From assembly GCF_007954425.1 (NCBI RefSeq), contig NZ_CP042345.1, forward strand, positions 2,416,001-2,480,000: 64,000 bases of DNA. Reading direction: 5' to 3'. Shown in pieces: positions 41,414 to 48,829 of this stretch. Below the pieces are notes generated by a model. It saw nothing but the letters and a program-made list of their open reading frames with translations, was not told the origin of the DNA and searched no databases. Each line of letters opens with the position of its first letter. The stretch's first letter is position 1. The DNA is from Novosphingobium ginsenosidimutans. Lineage in GTDB: Bacteria; Pseudomonadota; Alphaproteobacteria; Sphingomonadales; Sphingomonadaceae. Position numbers and translations under genes: made by a program.

Positions 41414-42592
41414 CGCCGCCGGCTCGGTTTTCGGTAGCGAAACAGCGACCCGCGTTCCTTCGCCGAGGGTGCTGGTAATGTCCAGCTTCCCGCGGTGACG
41501 CTCCACAATATGCTTGACGATCGCCAGCCCCAGACCGGTGCCGCCCGATGCGCGGCTGCGGCCCGGATCGGTGCGATAAAAGCGCCGGGTCAGGTGCGGC
41601 AAGTGCTCGGGTGCGATACCTGGACCGTGGTCGGTTACGATCAGCTCAATCGTGTTCGCTTGCTGTGCTGCCACGCTCACTTCGACCGGCGAATCTGCGC
41701 CGCCATACTTAAGCGCGTTGTCGATCAGGTTGCGGAGCAGCTGTTCTAGCTGGGTCGCATCGCCCGCCACCACCGCGCCGTCCGCAGCAGCGACGAGCTT
41801 GACCTGTTCCTTACCGCGCAGCGAGGCGACCTCTCCCACCACGCGGGCGGCGAGCTTGCCCAGATCGAGCGGTTCGGTGGGGTGATCGTGCTTTTCGGCC
41901 TCGGCATGGCTCAGCGAGAGCAGGTCTTCGACCAGCGAGAGCATCCGCCGTGCTTCGCGCAGGACAATGCTTAGGAACCGCTTTTGCGCCTCGGCATCGA
42001 CCGCCGGGCCGCCTTCCTCCAGCGTTTCGACATAGCCGATGATCGAGGCGAGCGGCGTGCGCAGTTCGTGGCTGGCATTGGCGACGAAATCGGTATGGGC
42101 GCGGCTGACATCCGCCTCGGTGGTGCGGTCGGCCAGCTCGATCAACCAGCGCTGCTTGTCGATCTGGCGACGGGTCAGCTGCCACAGGCTGCGGGTGCCG
42201 GTGAAACCGGGGATGGTGACGCTATCACCATCGCCCATGTCGAGCAGTCGCATGGCATCTGGATGGCGCAGGCCGATTCGCGCGTCCTGACCCTGAACAT
42301 GGGCCCCGAGCGCGGCGCGGGCGGCGGCATTGGCCATGACAATCCGCGTGCCTTCCAGCACCAGCAACGGCGCACCAAGCGATTCGATCGCTTCGCGCAC
42401 GGCATCGCGCGTAACCACGGCCTTGTCGACGCGGGCTTCAGCCACTTCGGGTTCGGGTAGGGTCAGCCACAGCGAACCGCCCCAGATCAGCAGCACGGCA
42501 GCCACCAGCCACAGGCTCACGCCGGCGACGGCAAGTCCGAACGCGCCAAGTGCGGCAAGGAACAATCCTGGGAGCGGGAGCTTGCCGGTCAT
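41405..42592 (-). CDS. phoR: Phosphate regulon sensor kinase PhoR
   Basis: A kinase of 395 residues from ATG 42592. Two close membrane segments (about 8-45) are followed by a PAS-like domain (about 65-155). The dimerisation helix has FVANASHELRTPLASIIGY with His175 as phosphorylation site, and the ATP-binding boxes are LIDNALKYG, DHGPGIAPEHL and GGTGLGLAIVKHI. It phosphorylates PhoB when phosphate is scarce. A TTG-started longer form (42622) is possible but less likely. Confidence 0.94.
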   Translation of the reverse strand: MTGKLPLPGLFLAALGAFGLAVAGVSLWLVAAVLLIWGGSLWLTLPEPEVAEARVDKAVVTRDAVREAIESLGAPLLVLEGTRIVMANAAARAALGAHVQGQDARIGLRHPDAMRLLDMGDGDSVTIPGFTGTRSLWQLTRRQIDKQRWLIELADRTTEADVSRAHTDFVANASHELRTPLASIIGYVETLEEGGPAVDAEAQKRFLSIVLREARRMLSLVEDLLSLSHAEAEKHDHPTEPLDLGKLAARVVGEVASLRGKEQVKLVAAADGAVVAGDATQLEQLLRNLIDNALKYGGADSPVEVSVAAQQANTIELIVTDHGPGIAPEHLPHLTRRFYRTDPGRSRASGGTGLGLAIVKHIVERHRGKLDITSTLGEGTRVAVSLPKTEPAALS

Positions 42593-42626
42593 GCGGGTGG
42601 GATGATTAGTCTGTCCGGGCAAGCCA

Positions 42627-42650
42627 TGCCAGCAGCGTTTTGCGCTGGCA
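42627..42650 (-). terminator. Imperfect hairpin after tRNA-Glu
   Basis: On the minus strand TGCCAGCG and CGCTGCTGGCA can pair around CAAAA with a small bulge. It lies 16 bases behind the tRNA and 35 bases before phoR. It may end the tRNA transcript. Confidence 0.4.
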
Positions 42651-42665
42651 CCTGCCGGAAGCTGG

Positions 42666-42741
42666 TGGTGACCCCTACGGGACTCGAACCCGTGTTTCAG
42701 CCGTGAAAGGGCCGCGTCCTAGACCGCTAGACGAAGGGGCC
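42666..42741 (-). tRNA. tRNA-Glu (anticodon TTC)
   Basis: On the minus strand the acceptor GGCCCCT (42741-42735) pairs with AGGGGTC (42676-42670), including one G-T pair, followed by discriminator A and an encoded CCA (42668-42666). The anticodon loop CTTTCAC gives TTC, which reads GAA and GAG. The T-arm has GGTTCGAGTCC. Length is 76 bases. Confidence 0.97.
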
Positions 42742-42822
42742 AAACCGGCTTGAGGCCGTCAGGCAGGCCGGGCGTTTAGGGAAGCCGGGGGAGAGGGTCA
42801 AGCCGCTTTTTGCAAGAATATT

Positions 42823-44610
42823 TCAATCGGCCCAGGCGGCATCGTCAACATGCAATTCTGCGGCCGGACGGCTACCCCAGTCGTCGATCTTGGCCCGGCC
42901 AGCGAGCCAGAAACGCCGGCCTTGTGCGCGGTTGAGCAGCGCCTGGCCAAGCTCGGTCTCGGCCTGACGGAAGGCGACCGCCTTGAAACTCGCGCCGTCG
43001 TCGCCTCGCACGATAAGCCGGACATGGTCCTTGCCGACAAGATCGGCTTTGATCAGCCGCACGGGACCGACCGCTACCCGTGGTCCCGGCCAGCCCATGC
43101 CATAGGGGCCGGCGCTTTCCAGCGTCTCGACCAGCGGCGGCACCAGCCCGCCGGGTGCAACCGCAAGGTCGAGTTGCAGCGATTGGCCGGCCTGGGCTGC
43201 AACAACGGCTGCACCAAGCCGCTCGTCGAGGAACTCAGCCAGGGCGCTCAGCCGCGCAGGATCGACAGTCAGCCCCGCCGCCATGGCATGGCCGCCGCCA
43301 GCGACCAGCAGTCCGGCCTCGCGCGCGGCGATGATCGCAGCGCCCAGGTCCACCCCGGCGATTGATCGGCCCGAACCTTTGCCGTGGCCATGCTCATCTG
43401 CGTCGAGTGCGATGACGATGGCGGGACGGCCCGACTTTTCCTTGATCCGCCCAGCGACAATTCCGATCACCCCCGGGTGCCAACCGGAACCGGCCAGCAG
43501 CACGACCGCGCGATTGTGCTGGCTTTCGAGCTGGGCCTCTGCTGCTTCCTGCACCGCCGCCTCGATCGCGCGGCGTTCCTCGTTAAGCTGTGAGAGCTGG
43601 GCGGCGATGGCACGGGCCTCGTCTGGGTCTTCCGTGGTCAATAGGCGCACGCCAAGCGTTGCCTCGCCAACGCGCCCTCCGGCATTGATGCGCGGCCCGA
43701 GTGCAAAGCCCAGATCGCTGCAGGTTGGGGCCCGGTTGAGACGGCTGGCGTCAATCAGCGCGGCCATGCCAACATTCTCGCGCCGCGCCATGACTTTCAG
43801 CCCCTGGGCGACCATCGCCCGGTTGAGGCCATGGAGTGCAGCAACATCGGCCACGGTCCCCAGCGCAACGAGATCGAGCAGCGAGAACAGGTCCGGTTCA
43901 GGCCGGCTCTCGAAGTAGCCGCGCTGGCGCAACAGACGAACGGTCGCTACCGCCAGCAGGAAAGCGACGCCGACTGCAGCGAGATGGCCATGCGCGGCGG
44001 CGAGTTCGTCCTCGTCAAGCCGGTTGGGGTTCACCAGAGCCAGTGCGCGGGGCAGTTCGGGCGCGCATTTGTGGTGATCGACCACGATTACGTCGATCCC
44101 GGCGGTCTGCGCCATTTCGAGCGCTTCATAGGCCATGGCCCCGCAATCGACTGTGACGATCAGGCTTGAGCCTTCCTCGCCGAGCCGGACCAGGGCTTCG
44201 CCCGAGGGGCCATAGCCTTCAAGCAAGCGGTCGGGGATATAATAGCGTGCTGGGTGGCCAAGCATCCGCAGCAGCCGGATCAGCAACGCGGCGCTTGTCG
44301 CGCCATCGACGTCATAGTCGCCAAAGACGGTCAGCGTTTCGTTTGTCAGCACTGCTCTGGCGAGCCGTTCGGCCGCCAGGTCCATGTCGCGGAAGATTGA
44401 GGGGTCGGGCAGAAAGGCGCGAAGCGAGGGGTTGCGGTGGCGCTCGACATCATCCTGCGGCACGCCGCGAGCCAGCAGAAGCTGGGTGACCAGATCGTGA
44501 TCGAGCGAGGCGGGGCTCGTCGAAAGATCCATGTTGCCACCGCGCCAGCGCCAGGCGCGCCCGGTCAGTGAACGCTCGATACCGAGAATGGAGGAGGGGG
44601 CAGCGGCCAT
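42823..44610 (-). CDS. recJ: Single-stranded-DNA-specific exonuclease RecJ
   Basis: A 5'-3' exonuclease of 595 residues used in recombination and mismatch repair. DHH-family motifs are visible: VFGDYDVDGATSAALL, IVTVDCGAMA, VIVVDHHKCAPELP, and the DHHA1 end with LVAGGGHAMAAGLTV. The N-terminal ERSLTGRAWRWRG is typical of RecJ in this group. It is read away from the flavodoxin gene. Confidence 0.95.
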   Translation of the reverse strand: MAAAPSSILGIERSLTGRAWRWRGGNMDLSTSPASLDHDLVTQLLLARGVPQDDVERHRNPSLRAFLPDPSIFRDMDLAAERLARAVLTNETLTVFGDYDVDGATSAALLIRLLRMLGHPARYYIPDRLLEGYGPSGEALVRLGEEGSSLIVTVDCGAMAYEALEMAQTAGIDVIVVDHHKCAPELPRALALVNPNRLDEDELAAAHGHLAAVGVAFLLAVATVRLLRQRGYFESRPEPDLFSLLDLVALGTVADVAALHGLNRAMVAQGLKVMARRENVGMAALIDASRLNRAPTCSDLGFALGPRINAGGRVGEATLGVRLLTTEDPDEARAIAAQLSQLNEERRAIEAAVQEAAEAQLESQHNRAVVLLAGSGWHPGVIGIVAGRIKEKSGRPAIVIALDADEHGHGKGSGRSIAGVDLGAAIIAAREAGLLVAGGGHAMAAGLTVDPARLSALAEFLDERLGAAVVAAQAGQSLQLDLAVAPGGLVPPLVETLESAGPYGMGWPGPRVAVGPVRLIKADLVGKDHVRLIVRGDDGASFKAVAFRQAETELGQALLNRAQGRRFWLAGRAKIDDWGSRPAAELHVDDAAWAD

Positions 44611-44706
44611 CGCATTCCGGCTACCCGAACCGGTCCGCGCTGAGAAGGGGCGAGGTGCTGCTTTTCACGGCTTTGCAGCGACGCTGCGCTGGGCCATGAT
44701 TGCGCG

Positions 44707-45180
44707 ATGCTGGCAATCATCTGGCACAGCCGCACTGGCGCCGCCCGCGCTTTGGCCGAAGCTGCCTTCACAGCGGCGGAGGGGCGCGCCGTTCTGCTTC
44801 CCGCCGAGCGGGCCAGGCCCGACGATCTTTTGGCGGCGCAAGGCTATCTCTTCGCCTTTCCCGAGAATCTCGGCAGCATGACCGGGGCGATGAAAGAGTT
44901 CTTCGATCGCAGCTACTACCCGCTGCTGGGGCAGATCGAGGGGCGGGCATACGCCTCCATTATCGCAGCAGGCAGCGACGGCCATGGTGCCCAGGCCCAA
45001 CTTGACCGGATCGTGACCGGCTGGCGGTTGCGGCGGGTGGCTGAACGGCTGATTGTCAATCTGGCTGCGCAGACGCCCGAGGCGATCCTTGCACCAAAAG
45101 TCGTTCCGACCGCCGCATTGGAGAGCGCTGCCGATCTTGGCGCCGCGCTCGCGGAAGGATTGGCCAGCGGTGTCTTTTGA
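44707..45180 (+). CDS. Flavodoxin/NAD(P)H-dependent oxidoreductase family protein
   Basis: A protein of 157 residues with the flavodoxin fold: LAIIWHSRTGAARALAEAA binds the FMN phosphate, and FAFPENLGSMTGAMKEFFDR is the typical flavin-contact loop. It probably shuttles electrons or reduces quinones in the cytoplasm. It is divergent from recJ; no partner gene is visible. Confidence 0.82.
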   Translation: MLAIIWHSRTGAARALAEAAFTAAEGRAVLLPAERARPDDLLAAQGYLFAFPENLGSMTGAMKEFFDRSYYPLLGQIEGRAYASIIAAGSDGHGAQAQLDRIVTGWRLRRVAERLIVNLAAQTPEAILAPKVVPTAALESAADLGAALAEGLASGVF

Positions 45181-45306
45181 TGGGCTAGATTTGGTGCTTG
45201 CTCCAACTATTCGGTCCAAACCCGACGCAACTTGCCCGCAGGGACTCGACTAAGCGCTGTTAAAAATGCGAGACATTCCGAAAGTTTACGAGGACCGGCG
45301 ATCGAT

Positions 45307-46089
45307 ATGGTCGAGATCAGTCAGGGCTGGGGGGCAGCGCCACGGTTGTGCTTTGTCTTTGCGCCCGGTTCCCGGCCCGACCTCGCCGCGTTGGATGCGC
45401 TTGCCGTCTCGCCATCCGACACTGCCAGCGGCTCCTCGGCTGCCACAAGCTTTTCCTTAAGCCATCGCAGCCCGGATGGCACCTGGGCGGAACTGTTGCT
45501 GCATGGGCTGACGTTCGATTGCACTGGCCTTGCACCGGGTGATGGCGATGCCCAACCGCCGGCGGGTCCGCCGGTTGGCCTGCGCTCGATGCCGGCCGGT
45601 GAAGTTATCAGCCTTGCGCCAGCACCGCATCTGGCGGGTGGGGCGGGGCTGATCCCGGTCCTGCAAGTTATTGCCGAGCTGGGAGCCAACTTGGCCGCAC
45701 TCTCTGGGGTCCTGGCCGTGACATGGACCCCGGCAGGATCATGGGTGGCGCCGGACCTGTTCCGCCGCGCGATCGCGGTTTGGCTTGATGGCGGCGCCTT
45801 TCCTGGCCTGATCCTGACGGCGCTGGAGCAGAAGGCCAACGGAGCGATTGCCTCGCGCGGGCTGCAGCTTCTGATCGGCCAGGAACTGTATTTTGAGCCT
45901 GACAAGCGCCTGCCCGCCGCCACTTTGGCCCGGCTGGCGGTACGGCTGATCCACGAACTGGTCCAAATTGGCCCCTTGCAGCGAGAGCGCGACTTCACGG
46001 GTCCGGGGGGGGAGCGCCTGCTGGCCGTCCCCGTGCGCGACGGGACCGAGCTACGTATTCTGGTCAGCGGCCTGGATAGCGAGCAATAA
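45307..46089 (+). CDS. Protein of unknown function, weakly DUF4261-like
   Basis: A protein of 260 residues from ATG 45307. The central region LSGVLAVTWTPAGSWVAPDL, with FPGLILTAL and SRGLQLLIGQELYFEP further on, recalls the layout of DUF4261 proteins (a hydrophobic strand, a Phe-rich helix, then a Gly-Leu...Glu strand), but I am not certain. No signal peptide or membrane segment is obvious. Its stop codon overlaps the start of an AHH-type nuclease gene by one base, so the two products are made together. An immunity or adaptor role is possible but unproven. Confidence 0.55.
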   Translation: MVEISQGWGAAPRLCFVFAPGSRPDLAALDALAVSPSDTASGSSAATSFSLSHRSPDGTWAELLLHGLTFDCTGLAPGDGDAQPPAGPPVGLRSMPAGEVISLAPAPHLAGGAGLIPVLQVIAELGANLAALSGVLAVTWTPAGSWVAPDLFRRAIAVWLDGGAFPGLILTALEQKANGAIASRGLQLLIGQELYFEPDKRLPAATLARLAVRLIHELVQIGPLQRERDFTGPGGERLLAVPVRDGTELRILVSGLDSEQ

Positions 46090-46616
46090 TGCCGCACGGC
46101 AGGGGCGATCGGACCTGGTTGCCGTTCCGCGCCGTCAATCGTCGTGATTTGCCTAGCTTCGATCCCGGATTGCAGCGCCACCATCTTTTGCCCCGGCAGT
46201 TGCTTCGCCAGGATGGCACGGCCAACCTGCTGCGCGCGATCGGACGGGATCGACTGCGGTTTGAGGATTTTCGTCACAATGGCCTGCTGCTGCCGGCAAC
46301 CGATCAAGCTGCGCTGCGGATCGGTCTGCCGCTCCACCGTGGGCCGCACCGCACCTATAATGAACTGGTCAGCGAGCGGGTTGGACAGATCGAAGCCAGC
46401 TGGGCCCGCACCCGCCCGCAGACGCCGGAAGCAGCAGTTATCGATGCCTTGGGCCGGCTCGAACTGCTGCAACGCGCCCTGCGGCGGCGTTTGCTTGATC
46501 AAAGGCGGCGCCTGCTGCTCAGCCGCAAGGACCCGCTAGGGAGCGGTATTGACTTTGCTGAACTGGATGCCCTGGTGGATGACCTGTGGCCTGCGACTGA
46601 CCTCAGCGGGCCATAG
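46089..46616 (+). CDS. AHH-type HNH/Endonuclease VII-fold nuclease-like protein
   Basis: A basic protein of 175 residues. It has LQRHHLLPRQLL (candidate metal-binding His pair) and, about 45 residues later, NGLLLPATDQAALRIGLPLH with RGPHRTYNELVSERVGQIE, which is the layout of the AHH subgroup of HNH nucleases. Many AHH domains are toxin warheads of polymorphic or contact-dependent systems; here it is a free-standing small protein with no secretion domain. Translation is coupled to the preceding unknown gene (TAATG). The function as toxin, restriction enzyme or housekeeping nuclease is open. Confidence 0.7.
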   Translation: MPHGRGDRTWLPFRAVNRRDLPSFDPGLQRHHLLPRQLLRQDGTANLLRAIGRDRLRFEDFRHNGLLLPATDQAALRIGLPLHRGPHRTYNELVSERVGQIEASWARTRPQTPEAAVIDALGRLELLQRALRRRLLDQRRRLLLSRKDPLGSGIDFAELDALVDDLWPATDLSGP

Positions 46617-46618
46617 GA

Positions 46619-47608
46619 TCAGGCGAGCGCCATCCGGGCCTTTTCGGCCAGTTCGGCGCGGGCGCGGTTGTATTCGCTTTCCATCCGATCAACCCGGTCA
46701 GCCACGCTTTCGACAGCCTTGACCGCGTTGATCCCCTGGCCGGAGCCCCAGATGTCCTTCCATGCCTTGGCTTCGGTATTGCCGCCCGAACCGAAGTTCA
46801 TCTTGCTCGGATCGCTCTGCGGCAGATTGTCCGGATCAAGGCCAGCAGCGACGATCGAGGGGCGCAGGTAATTGCCGTGTACCCCGGTGAAGAGGTTCGA
46901 ATAGACAATGTCGTCAGCGCGGCCTTCGACGATGCTGTTCTTGTAGCCGTCAACCGCATTGGCTTCCTTGGTGGCGATCCACGGTGTGCCGATATAGGCG
47001 AAGTCCGCGCCCATGGCCTGCGCCGCGAGGATCGAATGGCCGCAGGCGATCGAGCCCGAAAGTGCCACAAGGCCATCGAACCACTCGCGGATTTCTTGCA
47101 TCAGCGCGAAGGGTGACAATGTGCCGGCATGGCCGCCCGCACCTGCGGCGACCGGGATCAGGCCATCGGCACCCTTCTCGATTGCCTTGCGGGCAAAGCG
47201 ATCGTTGATCACATCGTGCAGCACGATCCCGCCCCAGGCGTGAACCGCGTTGTTGATGTCCTCGCGCGCACCGAGCGAGGTTATGGTCATCGGCACCTGC
47301 CACTTGGCGCAGACTTCCATGTCTTCCTCAAGCCGGTTGTTGGTCTTGTGGACGATCTGGTTGACGGCATAGGGCGCGGCCGGGCGATCCGGGTTGTCAC
47401 GGTTGTGCGCGGCCAGTTCCTCGGTGATGCGGTGCAGCCACTCATCCAGCATACCCGAGGGGCGGGCGTTGAGCGCCGGAAAGCTGCCGATGATCCCGGC
47501 TTTGCACTGGGCAATCACCAGTTCGGGGCCCGAAACGATGAACAGCGGCGAACCGATGACGGGCAGGCGCAGGCGGTCAAACGGGGCGGGCAGCGGCATG
47601 GGTGGCAT
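46619..47608 (-). CDS. Nitronate monooxygenase (2-nitropropane dioxygenase family)
   Basis: An FMN enzyme of 329 residues with a TIM-barrel fold. Signatures are VIGSPLFIVSGPELVIAQCK near the N-terminus, DGLIPVAAGAGGHAGTLSPF with the catalytic-type His, and GADFAYIGTPWIATKEA. Class I members oxidise alkyl nitronates such as propionate-3-nitronate. A TTAATCG...TTAA palindrome lies 12 bases before the start. It faces the AHH gene tail to tail with two bases between. Confidence 0.9.
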   Translation of the reverse strand: MPPMPLPAPFDRLRLPVIGSPLFIVSGPELVIAQCKAGIIGSFPALNARPSGMLDEWLHRITEELAAHNRDNPDRPAAPYAVNQIVHKTNNRLEEDMEVCAKWQVPMTITSLGAREDINNAVHAWGGIVLHDVINDRFARKAIEKGADGLIPVAAGAGGHAGTLSPFALMQEIREWFDGLVALSGSIACGHSILAAQAMGADFAYIGTPWIATKEANAVDGYKNSIVEGRADDIVYSNLFTGVHGNYLRPSIVAAGLDPDNLPQSDPSKMNFGSGGNTEAKAWKDIWGSGQGINAVKAVESVADRVDRMESEYNRARAELAEKARMALA

Positions 47609-47619
47609 TCTCCGATAGC

Positions 47620-47635
47620 TTAATCGTACGGTTAA
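47620..47635 (-). promoter_or_regulatory. TTAATCG-type operator before nitronate monooxygenase
   Basis: TTAATCGTACGGTTAA is a near-perfect palindrome with one mismatched pair, placed 12 bases upstream of the start codon. Fourteen central bases match the palindrome at 20737-20750 at 11 positions, including all outer TAATCG/CG/TTA bases. Both would suit one TetR-type repressor. Confidence 0.5.
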
Positions 47636-47753
47636 AGACGCTCATAGCAGAGGCCAAGCCACTGTCGAGAGGGGGAACCCTGCCAAAACTAGGAGCGCAA
47701 AATGATGCGCTTGGCATCTTGCCGCCACAATCGCGGGCTATTCCGGTCTGCTC

Positions 47754-48293
47754 ATGGGGACGATCATTGCATTGGGGCGCGATGGCGCGCACAATTTCTC
47801 GAAAGCGGCGGCAGAGCGGCTGCATCTGATCACTGGTTTCGGCGTTGAGGGCGATGCCCACGCGGGGATTACAGTGAAACACCGTTCACGGGTGGCCAAG
47901 GATCCGCACCTGCCAAACCTGCGCCAGGTTCACCTGATCCACACCGAACTGCTCGAAGAACTGGCCGGCAAGGGGTTCCAGGTCGCGCCAGGTCAGCTGG
48001 GCGAGAATGTGACCACACGAGGAATTGGCTTGCTGCAACTATCGGTCGGCACGCGTCTGCGGCTCGGTCCGGATGCGGTCATTGAAGTGACGGGCCTGCG
48101 CAACCCCTGCCATCAGATCAACGGGATTGCCCTCGGTTTGATGGACGCCGTGCTTGACCGTGCGGCCGATGGCAGCCTTATCCGCAAGTGCGGGATCATG
48201 GCGATCGTGGTGGCGAGCGGCATGGTTTCAGTTGGGGATGTCGTCGCCCTGGAACACGTGCCGGCCGACCATGTGCGGCTGGGCGTAGTCTAG
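47754..48293 (+). CDS. MOSC domain-containing protein
   Basis: A protein of 179 residues made of one MOSC domain, related to molybdenum cofactor sulfurase C-termini. GFGVEGDAHAGITVKHRSR is the family start, QLGENVTTRGIGLLQLSVGT the centre, and GLRNPCHQIN carries the conserved cysteine. Such proteins carry sulfur or bind molybdenum cofactor in detoxifying reductions. Its stop codon overlaps that of the phosphatase gene on the other strand in CTAG. Confidence 0.87.
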   Translation: MGTIIALGRDGAHNFSKAAAERLHLITGFGVEGDAHAGITVKHRSRVAKDPHLPNLRQVHLIHTELLEELAGKGFQVAPGQLGENVTTRGIGLLQLSVGTRLRLGPDAVIEVTGLRNPCHQINGIALGLMDAVLDRAADGSLIRKCGIMAIVVASGMVSVGDVVALEHVPADHVRLGVV

Positions 48294-48829
48294 AAGGCGG
48301 GCCCCAGCGCGGGGTCGAGATCGCGCGGGCGGGTCAGGTGGACCAGGCGCGCGCAGCGATCGCGCAGGTCGGCCCAGCGGTCGATGTCCAGCTCAAGCAC
48401 GGCATAACAGGCAGTGGGAAACTTTTCCTCGACCGCGTCGCGCAGCGAGCTGGTGCCATCGTCCGGGACCAGGTCAAAAATCAGGTCTTCCAGCCCAGGG
48501 TTGTGTCCGACCATCAGGATCGCGGACGGATCGTCATCCTGCTCACGCAGCACGTCAGCCAGGGTGACGCTGCTGGCGAGGTAAATGCGGCGGTCCCAAT
48601 TGACCTTCACTGGCTGTCCGCTGGCGTGGCAGGCAAGTTCAATCGTTTCGGCGCAGCGGATCGCGGGAGAGGACAGAACCCGGTTCCATTGCACCCCATG
48701 ATCGCGAATGTGCCTTCCCATTATGGCGGCACCGGCGCGCCCACGCTCATTCAGCGGCCGGTCGAAATCGCGCGCGCGCGGATCGCCCCAGTCGGACTTG
48801 GCATGGCGGAACAGACCGAGGATTTTCAC
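48290..48829 (-). CDS. Histidine phosphatase family protein (SixA-like)
   Basis: A protein of 179 residues with the RHG-type motif LFRHAKSDWGDP at the N-terminus, FDRPLNERGRAGA next, and VGHNPGLEDL with the second active-site His. SixA-type enzymes remove phosphate from histidine-containing phosphotransfer proteins. The start is GTG 48829, whose GTGA overlaps the helicase stop codon, so it is translated with the helicase gene. A tie to the helicase is not obvious. Confidence 0.87.
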   Translation of the reverse strand: MKILGLFRHAKSDWGDPRARDFDRPLNERGRAGAAIMGRHIRDHGVQWNRVLSSPAIRCAETIELACHASGQPVKVNWDRRIYLASSVTLADVLREQDDDPSAILMVGHNPGLEDLIFDLVPDDGTSSLRDAVEEKFPTACYAVLELDIDRWADLRDRCARLVHLTRPRDLDPALGPAF

